From Fictibacillus arsenicus (GTDB lineage Bacteria; Bacillota; Bacilli; Bacillales; Fictibacillaceae), in assembly GCF_001642935.1 (NCBI RefSeq), contig NZ_CP016761.1, positions 1,178,001 through 1,242,000 of the forward strand: 64,000 nt of DNA. The letters are read 5' to 3'. The notes under the pieces are model-generated. The model was not told the DNA's origin and ran no database searches. It worked only from the letters and a program-made list of their open reading frames with translations. Below, piece after piece: positions 8,436 to 17,391 of this stretch (positions are counted from its first letter, which is position 1; every line of letters starts with the position of its first letter). A program made the position numbers and the translations under genes.

Positions 8436-8697
8436 CAAAATAATCGCTCCTTTGTTTTTTTATTTTCCTTGTTTCAATCTATTTCCTGCATTCATTATAT
8501 AAAAGCCACTGGTATGAATCCTGTCATTCCGTGCTTTTACTAAACAGGTTAGCTGGTGCAGCTCTTGACAACAGATCACCATTTTCATCGTGCAAAGCAG
8601 GTTGGAACCTAGCAGGTGTCGAATGTAATACCGTCTATTCAAAAATGCTTAGCCGAATCGTAATTCAAGTTAACAAGGAGCAAAGAGGTGATTAGGT

Positions 8698-9543
8698 GTG
8701 GACTGGTTGAAACGGATGGAAGATGCTTTGGCGTTCATGGAAAGCAAGATGAACGAACCGCTAGATATCGAGGCGATTGCTAAGGTTGCCTTCTCTTCTC
8801 CTTTCCATTTTCAAAGAATGTTCCATATGTTAACTGGAATGACCGTAGGTGAATATGTGCGAAAACGCAAATTAACGTTAGCTGCGCAAGAACTGGCCGT
8901 ATCCTCCTCTAAAGTGGTTGATATAGCCTTGAAATATGGATATCATTCGCCGGAATCCTTCTCCAAAATGTTCCGGAAAATCCATGGCATTTCACCCAGA
9001 GAAGCTCGGCGTTCTGGCGTTTCATTAAAAGCGTTTCCCCGTCTTTCGCTCCAATTCACGATCCAAGGAGAAAAGGAAGTGGATTATCTCATAGAGGAAA
9101 AAGAATCGTTTATCGTAATCGGTAAATCTGCCACATTAACATGTGGGAAGGAAGGCTGCACCCGAGAATGGTTTTGGGGAGAATGTCAGCAGGACGGAAC
9201 ACTTGCGAAATTCAAATCCCTGGAAACCGATACGCCTCTACTCGGCATAACATTAAATTTTGATGAAAATTTTACATACATGATTGGTAAGAAAGAAGAG
9301 GCAGCGGTTCTAGCAGATGGATTAACACTGCACCATATACCTTCCTCAACCTGGGCTGTTTTCCCATGTGATGGACCGATACCTGCAGCTATTCACAATG
9401 GATTCCGTCAAATATACCAGGAATGGTTTCCGGCAACTGAATATGAACATGCCGGACTGCCCGAAATCGAGGTTTATACCGCTGATCCTACAGAACCAGA
9501 AGGCTACAGGTCCGAAGTGTGGATTCCTGTTCTGAAAAAATGA
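8698..9543 (+). CDS. AraC-family regulator with GyrI-like effector domain
   Basis: A 281-residue regulator with DNA-binding helices first. Residues about 5-105 hold two AraC helix-turn-helix units (IAKVAFSSPFHFQRMFHML and VVDIALKYGYHSPESFSKMF). A GyrI-like small-molecule-binding domain follows (YLIEEKESFIVIGKS ... FPCDGPIPAAIHNGFRQIY, ending EVWIPVLKK). Rob, SoxS-like and BmrR-like regulators use such domains to sense drugs. The start is GTG at 8698 with a weak GAGGTGATTAG-type site. Target genes are unknown; it ends at its own terminator. Confidence 0.9.
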   Translation: MDWLKRMEDALAFMESKMNEPLDIEAIAKVAFSSPFHFQRMFHMLTGMTVGEYVRKRKLTLAAQELAVSSSKVVDIALKYGYHSPESFSKMFRKIHGISPREARRSGVSLKAFPRLSLQFTIQGEKEVDYLIEEKESFIVIGKSATLTCGKEGCTREWFWGECQQDGTLAKFKSLETDTPLLGITLNFDENFTYMIGKKEEAAVLADGLTLHHIPSSTWAVFPCDGPIPAAIHNGFRQIYQEWFPATEYEHAGLPEIEVYTADPTEPEGYRSEVWIPVLKK

Positions 9544-9560
9544 TTAGTTAGTCAAAATGA

Positions 9561-9619
9561 AGGGGCTGTCCCAAAAGTAAGATAAACTTACTTTTGGCAG
9601 CTCCGAATTTTTTATTTTT
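9561..9619 (+). terminator. Terminator of the AraC-type gene
   Basis: A long stem centred on CAAAAGTAAG/CTTACTTTTG, with outer arms GGGGCTG and CAGCTCC, is followed by a T/A-rich tail. Confidence 0.8.
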
Positions 9620-9978
9620 ACAAATAAAAAATACATAATATGCTCAAGTTACAGCAATCATATCGCGGATTTTTAGAATAGTTGACGATAGCTAATAAGG
9701 TTGATTGAAAAGAGTTTTGACTTCTAAAGTTTTTTTTTGAGTCAGCTCTTCTTTAGCATTTCGGGTGTTTCTAAAATAAATCCTTTTATGCTCTAGTTAG
9801 ATAGTAATTTATAAACAAATTATTTAATGTTATAGGTATATACTTCCAAGATTTTTTAACAACGAGGAGTTATTACCTATATTTTCAATGTGTTCCAAAC
9901 TTTACAAAAGCCTCATTAGAAATTAACAGATTTTTGTTTTAATAGAATCATAAATCTATTTTTCTAGGAGGAGTATTT
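9620..9978. other. AT-rich intergenic stretch before the large secreted protein
   Basis: About 360 bases with no supported gene. It must hold the promoter of the 9979 gene, but no pair of hexamers is good enough to call. CTAGGAGGAG lies 8 bases before that gene's GTG start. Confidence 0.5.
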
Positions 9979-12900
9979 GTGAATAAATTAAGGTATTTAC
10001 TGATTGGCTCTCTATCGGTCTCTATGACAGCGGGTATGATGCAGCCGGTTATGGCTCAACCGTCCACTGAAGATGCCGAACAGGTTCGTATTCTGGATGA
10101 GCGACCAGCTCAATCATCCAAACATGATGAACCGCATACGGTCATTGAAGGTGAAAAAGAGATCACACTAGTTACCAATCATCATACGGAAACCATTGGG
10201 GATGGCGTGAAATTAACGAGTTTCGAACGGTTTGATGCCCGTGGGTGGTTAAACGGTGAAATGATGAAGGTAGATTTGGCGAAGGGATCTGTGTTTGCAG
10301 ATATTCTGCATCCTGGTGTTGTGTCAAAAGCAGAGCCATTATCAGAAACTGCTAACCGTGAAGGAGCTATAGCGGGAGTGAACGGTGATTTCTTTGACAT
10401 CAATGGAACGAAAGCAACGGTCGGTGTAGAGGTTCAAGACGGGAAGCTTTTAAAAGGAGCAGCGACTGGCAGGGAGAAATCTGCAGGGCTAGATGATAAC
10501 GGAATCGGACAGATTGCAGATGTTCTTCTTGATGGGACAATCACGTTTAATGATAAAAACTACAAGCTTACTTCATTAAATCAGTATGGCATACCGGCAA
10601 ATGGAATCGGCTTGTATTCTTCCTTTTGGGGTACAGCTTCCAGAAGCGGTGTTGCAGGCAGCAGTAAATCCGTGCATGAAGTCAGAATCCAAAATGGAAG
10701 AGTAATAGAAAGCAGTGCGGGTATTTCGGATGAACCTATTTCTGAAGATATGCTCGTATTGATAGGACGTGAAGCAGGAGCTGGTATCTTGCAGCAGCTA
10801 ACGGTTGGACAGGAAATTACGGTTCAATATGCACCGAAAATTACGAACGGCAATCCTTTTAAGTTCGCGATCGGAGGTAACCCTGTTCTGGTAAAAGATG
10901 GAGAAGTGCAGGATGTGGATAATGCTGCAGTAGCGCCACGGACGGCAGTCGGTTATTCGGCAGACGGGAAACAGATGTATCTCGTGACAGTCGATGGCAG
11001 GCAAACAAGCAGCCGCGGTTTGACGCTTTATGAACTAGGTGAGCTCATGAAAGAATTTGGCGCATACCATGCGATTAATTTAGATGGAGGCGGATCCTCA
11101 ACCATGGTTGCACGAACGTCTGGGGAAGATCAAGTCGATATCGTAAACAGTCCCTCTGATGGAATTGAACGGGCAGTGCCAAATGGAATCGGTCTATTTA
11201 CAGAAAAAGGGACGGGCGATCTTTTCGGAATGAATGTATCGACTGAGTCTGAGGTCGAAAATTCAGATCGCATCTTTCCAGGACTTACAAGAAAGTTTTC
11301 AGCAAAAGGATTTGATAACGTATACGACCCTGTACAGACGGGACAAGTCAGATGGCAAGCCATTCCTGGAGACGTTGGGAAGCTGGATGATTCAGGAGTG
11401 TTTCATGCAGCAAAATCAGGTAAAGCGAATATAGAAGCTCAAAATAAGCATATAAAAGGAACCAATCCAGTTACAGTTCTTGGCGAGCTAGAGCGAATTG
11501 AAGCGAGCGTACCAAGAGTTGGTCTTGCGGAAGGAGCAACCGGAGACTTTTATATAAAGGGATATGACAGAAACGGCTATTCCGCACCGATCGAACCTCA
11601 AGATGTGAAATTAGAGTATGATCAGTCTGTTATTGAAGTAAAGCCAAATTCCGACGGATCCTTTTCTGTGTTGACAAAAACGGATGAAAGTTCTACCTTA
11701 GTAAAAGTCATAGTAATGGGTAAAGAAGCTTTTCTTCCCGTTACAGTCGGATTAAAAACTGAAAATGTTTCAACGATGGAAACCCTGCCTGAATGGCGAT
11801 TTTCTTCAGCCCGCGGTTCTGGAACAATCCAGGCTGGAGAAGGTAAAAACGGCAACGGGATTAAAGTAAACTTTGATTTTTCAAAGTCAACCGGAACACG
11901 AACGGCTAACGTTCATCCTGTTAATCCTCTATTCCTGCCTGGCGAGCCGCAATCGATCGGTCTTTGGGTGAAGGGGAACGGTAAAGGCGAATGGATGTCT
12001 TTTACTACAAAAGGATCTGATGGGAGCAATCATTATCTTTACGGACCATATGTCACCTGGACAGGATGGCAGAAAATCGAGATTCCTGTACCTTCTGGTG
12101 TGAAGTTTCCACTAGAGTTACGAACAATCGGAGCGATCGAAACAGATAAATCGAAACAATACACAGATGAACTGGTGTACGATGATCTAACGGTAAAATT
12201 AAGCCCGACTGTGGAGGTTCCTGTTGTCGAAGAGAAGCCAGATCCTATTGTTCTACAGAACGCAGAAATTGGGGGGGAGCGCTGGAAATTTGCAGTCATG
12301 GCGGACAGCCAGTTTGTCGCAGCCTCACCAAACAGCCAGCAAGTGCGACTAGCAAGAGAAAGCTTGCGACAAATCGTAAAGGAGAAACCTGATTTCTTAA
12401 TCATCGGCGGTGATTTCGTGGATACGGCTTATACGAAAGACTTTGATCTGGCACAGCAGATTCTAGAGGAAGAAGTAGGAGATCAAATTCCGGTCTATTA
12501 TATCCCGGGTAATCACGAAATTATGGGACCCGGAAATCTTGATAACTTCTTGCACGAGTTTAAAGAAAACAACTACTTCTTTACACATAAGGGAACACAG
12601 TTCGCTCTCATGGATTCATCAACAGGCAGCTTGCGTACATCGGATTTTAGTCAGTTGGTCGAATTTAAAAACATGCTTGAAATAGCAGCCAAAGATCCGG
12701 CAATCAAGAATCTCGTTGTGTTGGAGCACCATCCAACAAGAGATCCCCTTTCTTCACAAAACAGCCAGCTGACAGACCGGAAAGAAGCGGAACTGTTAGA
12801 GAAGTGGATGACGGAGTTTAGGGAAGAATCGAAAGGAAAAGGCGTACTTCATGTTTCCGGACATGCACATACAGTAAACGTAGAACGCGTTGACGGGGTT

Positions 12901-13398
12901 CCGTATATGGTTGTCGGTCCAACAGGGAAAGCACCATACGGTCCACCTGATGCAGGTGGATTCCATGAATGGACTATGTTCGGAATCGATCCAACACCAA
13001 TCCCGTCAAAAGCGAACGGACCAGAAAGCTCGAGTGAACAAAGTCCGATCCGTGATACTGAATGGATACGGGCAGAGGTGAATCCACTATTGGAAGGTAT
13101 AACTTTGGATGTACCAGAAACGATTTCTGCAGGTGAGACGGTAAAAGTGGATACGACCGGACATCAGGCAGGAAACGTGAACTTTCCGCTGCGTTATCCG
13201 GCAAGCGTAAATTGGAGTGGAAGTGATAATGTTTTTATCGGAAAGGGTGAAGCTTTAAACAAAGCAAAAGACTCAGGCAAATACATTGCTGTTTTTGATA
13301 CAGTGACCGGGAAACTTACTGCCCTTCAAAAAGGTGAGATTCAATTAAAAGTAGAGTCTAATAACACAACAGCGGAAAAAACGGTTACTATTCAATAG
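9979..13398 (+). CDS. Secreted NAGPA phosphodiester glycosidase / calcineurin-type phosphoesterase fusion
   Basis: 1139 residues with a signal peptide (cut near VMAQPS). Residues about 115-405 are a NAGPA-type domain (GVNGDFFDINGTKATVG; INLDGGGSSTMV), a fold that removes GlcNAc from phosphodiesters. Residues about 420-510 look Ig-like (Big). Residues about 600-735 look like a carbohydrate-binding beta-sandwich (IGLWVKGNGKGEWMSF). Residues about 765-1000 are a metallophosphoesterase: MADSQF, GGDFVD, GNHE, EHHPT and GHAH supply metal ligands. The C-terminus is another Big-like domain. No LPXTG or SLH anchor is seen, so it is probably released or loosely wall-bound. An extracellular role on teichoic acids or polysaccharide phosphodiesters is inferred. 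Confidence 0.9.
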   Translation: MNKLRYLLIGSLSVSMTAGMMQPVMAQPSTEDAEQVRILDERPAQSSKHDEPHTVIEGEKEITLVTNHHTETIGDGVKLTSFERFDARGWLNGEMMKVDLAKGSVFADILHPGVVSKAEPLSETANREGAIAGVNGDFFDINGTKATVGVEVQDGKLLKGAATGREKSAGLDDNGIGQIADVLLDGTITFNDKNYKLTSLNQYGIPANGIGLYSSFWGTASRSGVAGSSKSVHEVRIQNGRVIESSAGISDEPISEDMLVLIGREAGAGILQQLTVGQEITVQYAPKITNGNPFKFAIGGNPVLVKDGEVQDVDNAAVAPRTAVGYSADGKQMYLVTVDGRQTSSRGLTLYELGELMKEFGAYHAINLDGGGSSTMVARTSGEDQVDIVNSPSDGIERAVPNGIGLFTEKGTGDLFGMNVSTESEVENSDRIFPGLTRKFSAKGFDNVYDPVQTGQVRWQAIPGDVGKLDDSGVFHAAKSGKANIEAQNKHIKGTNPVTVLGELERIEASVPRVGLAEGATGDFYIKGYDRNGYSAPIEPQDVKLEYDQSVIEVKPNSDGSFSVLTKTDESSTLVKVIVMGKEAFLPVTVGLKTENVSTMETLPEWRFSSARGSGTIQAGEGKNGNGIKVNFDFSKSTGTRTANVHPVNPLFLPGEPQSIGLWVKGNGKGEWMSFTTKGSDGSNHYLYGPYVTWTGWQKIEIPVPSGVKFPLELRTIGAIETDKSKQYTDELVYDDLTVKLSPTVEVPVVEEKPDPIVLQNAEIGGERWKFAVMADSQFVAASPNSQQVRLARESLRQIVKEKPDFLIIGGDFVDTAYTKDFDLAQQILEEEVGDQIPVYYIPGNHEIMGPGNLDNFLHEFKENNYFFTHKGTQFALMDSSTGSLRTSDFSQLVEFKNMLEIAAKDPAIKNLVVLEHHPTRDPLSSQNSQLTDRKEAELLEKWMTEFREESKGKGVLHVSGHAHTVNVERVDGVPYMVVGPTGKAPYGPPDAGGFHEWTMFGIDPTPIPSKANGPESSSEQSPIRDTEWIRAEVNPLLEGITLDVPETISAGETVKVDTTGHQAGNVNFPLRYPASVNWSGSDNVFIGKGEALNKAKDSGKYIAVFDTVTGKLTALQKGEIQLKVESNNTTAEKTVTIQ

Positions 13399-13435
13399 GA
13401 ATTACAAAGGGAGTAACTGCGCTATTTTTAATGGA

Positions 13436-13497
13436 GGGGCTGACCCAAAAGGACACGTAACGTTAACGTGATCTTTTGATGTCAGCCTTTTTTATTT
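13436..13497 (+). terminator. Terminator of the large secreted protein gene
   Basis: Outer stem GGCTGAC/GTCAGCC encloses CAAAAG/CTTTTG and CACGT/ACGTG, followed by TTTTTTATTTT. Confidence 0.88.
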
Positions 13498-13671
13498 TGT
13501 GGAGGTCTATGCACTAAAGATAAAATCATGTTTCCTCTCTTTTAAAAAACAGTAATCATACTCCATTCTTTCCAAGTTGTTTATATGCAGATATTGGATC
13601 TACATTACGCCGGTGTGATTCATCAAAGTAAAAGAATCTGATTTTATCATGAATCAATCATTTCTTTGTTA

Positions 13672-13700
13672 TGGAAAAAAATTCAAACTGCGAATATGAT
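13672..13700 (+). promoter_or_regulatory. Predicted sigma-A promoter of the second Nudix gene
   Basis: TGGAAA, 17 bases, TATGAT: the same hexamers and spacing as at 6245-6273. About 70 bases around it also align with the first copy. Confidence 0.6.
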
Positions 13701-13738
13701 GGATAAAAGAATAATTAAATTTGTGGGAGGTAATCGGT

Positions 13739-14224
13739 ATGGCAATGCCAACTCATATTGTAGCGGTAGGTGCATGGGTAGAAGATAATCATGGAAACAT
13801 TCTGCTCGTTAAAACCCATCATGAAGGCTGGGTATTTCCAGGTGGACAGGTGGAAAACGGAGAAAGCCTTATAGAAGCAGTCATCAGAGAAACGAAGGAA
13901 GAAAGCGGGATAGACATTGAGGTTTCACATCTATCAGGAGTCTATTCAAACACGGGTGAATACATAGGGTACGATGGGGTAACGAACATACCAACCAAAG
14001 TGATGTTTGATTTTGTTTGCAAACCGATCGGAGGAGAATTGGGTATACAAGAAGAAGAAACGACCGATAGCCGCTGGGTCCCAATCGATCAAGTGTTGGA
14101 TTTCATCACAGAGGAAGCGGTACGGACCCGTTTTAAAGATTACTTAAAAAAAAATGGCGGAATTCATTACAAGAACTTTGTGACAAACCCGGATTTTGAA
14201 TTGAAACTGGAACGGACAGTATAG
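13739..14224 (+). CDS. Nudix hydrolase (paralogue of 6311-6793)
   Basis: A 161-residue Nudix protein with an intact box (GGQVENGESL, then RETKEESGI). It shares start, length, internal motifs (HIVAVGAWVED, LSGVYSNTGEY, CKPIGGELG, SRWVP) and C-terminus with the copy at 6311. GGGAGG lies 9 bases before the ATG. An upstream in-frame GTG gives six more residues but overlaps the ribosome site. The two genes and their leaders look like a dispersed duplication with changes spread along the protein. Substrate unknown. Confidence 0.9.
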   Translation: MAMPTHIVAVGAWVEDNHGNILLVKTHHEGWVFPGGQVENGESLIEAVIRETKEESGIDIEVSHLSGVYSNTGEYIGYDGVTNIPTKVMFDFVCKPIGGELGIQEEETTDSRWVPIDQVLDFITEEAVRTRFKDYLKKNGGIHYKNFVTNPDFELKLERTV

Positions 14225-14232
14225 GTGGTTGA

Positions 14233-14544
14233 ATGAGAAGAAAGATATATTTTGTACTATTTTTCATGATGAGTCTATTTATCTTTCCTCCGCTGCTGGC
14301 ACCAACCTTTCATGACAGCGATAGTCAGAAATCCGCCATTCGGGCAGAGTTAACAGAAAGAGGACATCCATATCAGAGTTTCATAGCATACATAGAAGAG
14401 AATGGAAGCGATCCCGAATATGGTGAGAGGTTCGACGTAACATGGCATGATTTCGATAGTGCAACAGGAATGACACCAACCATATTTTATGTGAAAAAAA
14501 ACGATAAAGGGTATGAGGTTGTTTCAGCAGGTACTGGACCTTGA
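14233..14544 (+). CDS. Small exported or membrane-anchored hypothetical protein
   Basis: A 103-residue protein starting MRRKIYFVLFFMMSLFIFPP, a signal peptide or single anchor, followed by a small soluble domain (DSQKSAIRAELTERGHPYQS ... IFYVKKNDKGYEVVSAGTG). The layout recalls DUF3139-type lipoprotein-like proteins, but I cannot assign it. It starts 8 bases after the Nudix stop, so it is probably in the same transcript, and its stop overlaps the TTG start of the next, broken gene. Confidence 0.65.
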   Translation: MRRKIYFVLFFMMSLFIFPPLLAPTFHDSDSQKSAIRAELTERGHPYQSFIAYIEENGSDPEYGERFDVTWHDFDSATGMTPTIFYVKKNDKGYEVVSAGTGP

Positions 14545-14921
14545 TAAATTTAATTAAAAATATCGTAAATGTTATTTTGTTACTGTTTTTTATCGTTTTA
14601 GTGCCGATAGTATTTTACATACAAATATTATTTGTTGAGGAAGCTCCAACGAAAAATGAATTTTTCATATAAATAGGGTTTTCTATAACAATAGTTATAG
14701 TTGCAGTGCTGAAGAGTTTTCTAAGCGATAGCGGTGGAATAAACTTCATCTTCTATTATTCTTTAGCGTTCACTTTACTTTGGATAGCTGCTCTTATGGA
14801 TACATATAATTATGAACGAGCTCAAGTAGTGAATCAGTTGAGATATATCGGGTTTTCTGCTGCTTTCTTATCTTCCTTAATCAATTTAAGGTTAACAAAA
14901 TTTAAATCTCTGAAAAGGTGA
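14541..14921 (+). pseudogene. Small multi-pass membrane protein gene with one in-frame stop
   Basis: Starting at TTG 14541, which overlaps the previous stop, one frame runs to 14921 and is broken only by TAA at 14670-14672. Before the stop it encodes a hydrophobic segment (NVILLLFFIVLVPIVFYIQI). After it, the same frame continues with further membrane segments (IGFSITIVIVAVL; FIFYYSLAFTLLWIAALM; YIGFSAAFLSSLI). Without the stop it would be a roughly 126-residue protein of about four membrane spans. No family recognised. The fragment could restart at GTG 14706. Confidence 0.65.
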
Positions 14922-14925
14922 CAAA

Positions 14926-15525
14926 ATGATCCACTATACAGGAACCCCGAAAATAGAAACTGACCGGCTGATCTTGAGAAAGTTTGAAATAAATGATGCT
15001 CAAAGTGTTTTTGATCATTGGCTTTCAGACGAACGGGTTACTGACAATCGAATCAATGCAGCACACAAGTCAGTTTCGGAAACAATGGAGAGAGTACATA
15101 AGATCGTAAACCAATATGAAAGTGAAGACTTTTGTTACTGGGCTATTGAGCTGAAAGATACCGGCGAACTAATTGGAGAAATCGATTTATATGATTTTGA
15201 CAGTGCCACTGATAACTGTGAGGTAAGCTACTCACTCGGTTACAAATGGTGGAATCAGGGCTATGGAACTGAAGCCTTAAGAGCGGTTGTGGAATTTGGT
15301 TTCAGGACTATGAATATTCATAAGATAACAGCAGCTCATAACACCGATAACCCTGCTTCAGGAAGGATTATGAGCAAAGTGGGGATGGAGCAAGAAGGAA
15401 TCATCAGACATATGATCCGCAATAGCAAGAATCAATACAAGGACTGTGCGGTTTACGGCATTCTTCAAGAAGATTATATGAAACATCAAGGTAGTTCCCA
15501 CTCCGTTATTGTTACGGCTGACTAA
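14926..15525 (+). CDS. GNAT acetyltransferase, RimJ/RimL type
   Basis: A 199-residue acetyl-CoA-dependent N-acetyltransferase. The RimJ/RimL start (IETDRLILRKFEINDAQ), the acetyl-CoA loop region (YKWWNQGYGTEALRAVVEFG) and motif B (INHKI-like MNIHKITAAHNTDNPASGRI, then SKVGMEQEGIIR) are present. The substrate could be a ribosomal protein, an amino acid or an antibiotic. AAAAGGTG lies just before the ATG. It follows the broken membrane gene by 4 bases. Confidence 0.9.
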   Translation: MIHYTGTPKIETDRLILRKFEINDAQSVFDHWLSDERVTDNRINAAHKSVSETMERVHKIVNQYESEDFCYWAIELKDTGELIGEIDLYDFDSATDNCEVSYSLGYKWWNQGYGTEALRAVVEFGFRTMNIHKITAAHNTDNPASGRIMSKVGMEQEGIIRHMIRNSKNQYKDCAVYGILQEDYMKHQGSSHSVIVTAD

Positions 15526-15557
15526 AAAATAAAATCTGTCAGAGAGATAGGGATATT

Positions 15558-15776
15558 ATGAAGCTTTATAGGGCTTTTGTGTTTTTATTTTTTTGTTTCT
15601 GGATCATACTGTCACATTTATACCCCGAACCGAGTCGGTGGTCTGTCTTTACTTCAAACCGATCAACCGATACTCCTCTGATGGAGCAGATTTCTATCAT
15701 TAAAGTTACCTTTTTCGGACTAATCGTTGCAGGTTTACATTATATTTTTAAAAAATTGAAATTCCGATGGATTTGA
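15558..15776 (+). CDS. Small hypothetical membrane protein
   Basis: 72 residues with two hydrophobic segments (YRAFVFLFFCFWIILSHLY and IIKVTFFGLIVAGLHYIF) and a basic C-terminus, so probably two membrane spans. No family recognised. AGAGAGATAGGG is a weak ribosome site 6-10 bases before the ATG. It probably belongs to the same run of short co-directional genes. Confidence 0.55.
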   Translation: MKLYRAFVFLFFCFWIILSHLYPEPSRWSVFTSNRSTDTPLMEQISIIKVTFFGLIVAGLHYIFKKLKFRWI

Positions 15777-15835
15777 GATAAGAGGGATGGGTTTGAATAA
15801 TACCTCGTAAAATGTGGTCTTCTGGAGGGGAGAAT

Positions 15836-16211
15836 TTGGAGAAGAAAATAATAACACTATTAGTTGTTTTCTTATGTACCTTAATTGTTCCAACTAACAG
15901 AGATAAATAAAGAGATCGGCAAGGTTACGAGGTACTCGGATATGTATCAGCAGCCCGGAAATTTTTCAAATGTTTATGAGAAAGGGACGAAATATTACTC
16001 TATTAAAGGTGTTAGTCCAGATGAATCCATTGCGGTGGACGACGGCAACGGTAATTATAAAAAGGCTGTGAGAGAGAAAGAGTATACTTTTGGAAGAACT
16101 GCCGAAGACGTTTCAGAAGAGAATAGTTCGGATATGACTGCAAGTCTTTTAGTCCTGTCTACCATTACCATATTTGTGATTTTAATAGTGTTGAAGAAAA
16201 TAAAAAGATAA
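15836..16211 (+). pseudogene. Frameshifted exported protein with C-terminal anchor
   Basis: TGGAGGGG at 15822-15829 places a TTG start at 15836 that encodes a signal peptide (KKIITLLVVFLCTLIVPT) and then reaches TAA 24 codons on. From about 15885 a different frame, open to 16211, carries the body (EIGKVTRYSDMYQQPGNFSN ... VSPDESIAVDDGNGNYKKAV) and a C-terminal membrane segment (MTASLLVLSTITIFVILIVL). The two halves fit a single protein of about 124 residues broken by one indel near 15885-15900. Family unknown. Confidence 0.6.
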
Positions 16212-16241
16212 AGGCAGAAGGTAAGGAATGGTGTTCATTTT

Positions 16242-16810
16242 ATGAATAGATTAGTAATCATGACCGTTGGCAAAACACATAGCGGAAAGACGACATTTGC
16301 AAAAAAATTGGAAAAAGAATTACATAACTCCGTTGTGATCGATCAAGATAACCATGCTGAATTCCTGCATTCTTATTACCAAACATTGTTACCGAAACAA
16401 GGACCTAATCTAATCAAATATGCTATCACACAAACGATTGTTGATTATGCAGTTAATGAAACGAATTGCCATATTATTCCCTGTAAAATCGAAGTCGGAA
16501 AGGTCGTCTAAAGCAGCTTGAATATTTTCATAACAAAGGATTTACGAGTATACTAGTTAACTTCGATCTTCCAAACTATGTTCTTAAAGAGAGAATTGCA
16601 AAGAGCAATAGAAGTAAAAATGTGTTACGTGTTGCTTCAACTTTTGAGGAAGTATTAACTCGCCAAGAAAATGAGACGAATAAAGAAGATATTATAGCTC
16701 CAATAGAAGGAGAAACAGATCATTTATTTACAATCAAAAACTCCGATGACATTCAGTCTGTTATTGAAAGAATTGTTAACATTGCTCAACAGGAAAAATT
16801 AATGAAATGA
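16242..16810 (+). pseudogene. Frameshifted P-loop kinase-like ATPase (AAA_33 type)
   Basis: The first frame gives MNRLVIMTVGKTHSGKTTFA, a Walker A P-loop, plus a helical region up to IIPCKIEVGKVV and a stop at 16509-16511. From about 16487 a second frame continues directly with NRSRKGRLKQLEYFHNKGFT, the usual next motif in this kinase family, and runs to 16810 (ERIVNIAQQEKLMK). A single indel near 16475-16487 explains the break. The intact form would be about 189 residues and resemble small polynucleotide-kinase or zeta-like ATP-binding proteins. Confidence 0.7.
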
Positions 16811-16821
16811 AGAGGGTACAT

Positions 16822-17391
16822 ATGAAAAAATGGAAAACATTAAACTCGGAATATTACTTTATAACTCCATTTGGTAACTTGAGAAAAGACAGATGTGAAC
16901 TGCCAAACGGCCATATTATAGATGGTTATTACATAAATGAATATGCTGATTGGGTGAATGCCATTGTTGTAACGAAGGAAAATCAGATAGTGCTAGTGGA
17001 ACAATATCGATACGCAGGGGATGATGTTTTTTTAGAAATCCCAGCTGGGAAAATAGAAGAGAATGAATCATGTGAGGTAGGGATACTCAGAGAAGTTCGT
17101 GAAGAAACGGGATATACTTCAATGATGAAACCTATTAAATTAGGAGAATTTATGGTGAATCCTGCTACACAAAACAACAAAGTCATTACTTTTCTCATAA
17201 TGGATGCCTATCAACGATTTGAACAAGATCTTGATGCCACAGAAGAAATAGAGGTTCGGTTATTTGATTTTGATAAACTGGGAGATTTAATCAGAACGAA
17301 TCAAATTAAAACACAACTATTCACATCACACGCTTATTTTATGGCTAAAGATTATCTCGCTAATAAACGGAGTTATCTATATGATTCGTGA
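16822..17391 (+). CDS. Nudix hydrolase, ADP-ribose pyrophosphatase type
   Basis: A protein of about 189 residues. Its Nudix box is complete (AGKIEENESCEVGILREVRE, then ETGY) and is preceded by VLVEQYRYAGDDVFLEIPAGK, typical of ADP-ribose pyrophosphatases (NudF-like), which split ADP-ribose to AMP and ribose-5-phosphate. GAGGG at 16811 fits the ATG at 16822; an ATG at 16807 overlapping the previous stop is also in frame. The stop overlaps the next gene by 11 bases, indicating translational coupling. Confidence 0.87.
   Translation: MKKWKTLNSEYYFITPFGNLRKDRCELPNGHIIDGYYINEYADWVNAIVVTKENQIVLVEQYRYAGDDVFLEIPAGKIEENESCEVGILREVREETGYTSMMKPIKLGEFMVNPATQNNKVITFLIMDAYQRFEQDLDATEEIEVRLFDFDKLGDLIRTNQIKTQLFTSHAYFMAKDYLANKRSYLYDS

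Noticed and set aside
8460-8642. 60-residue minus-strand frame before the AraC gene
   Set aside because: No ribosome site and no recognisable protein character; it sits in a regulatory interval.
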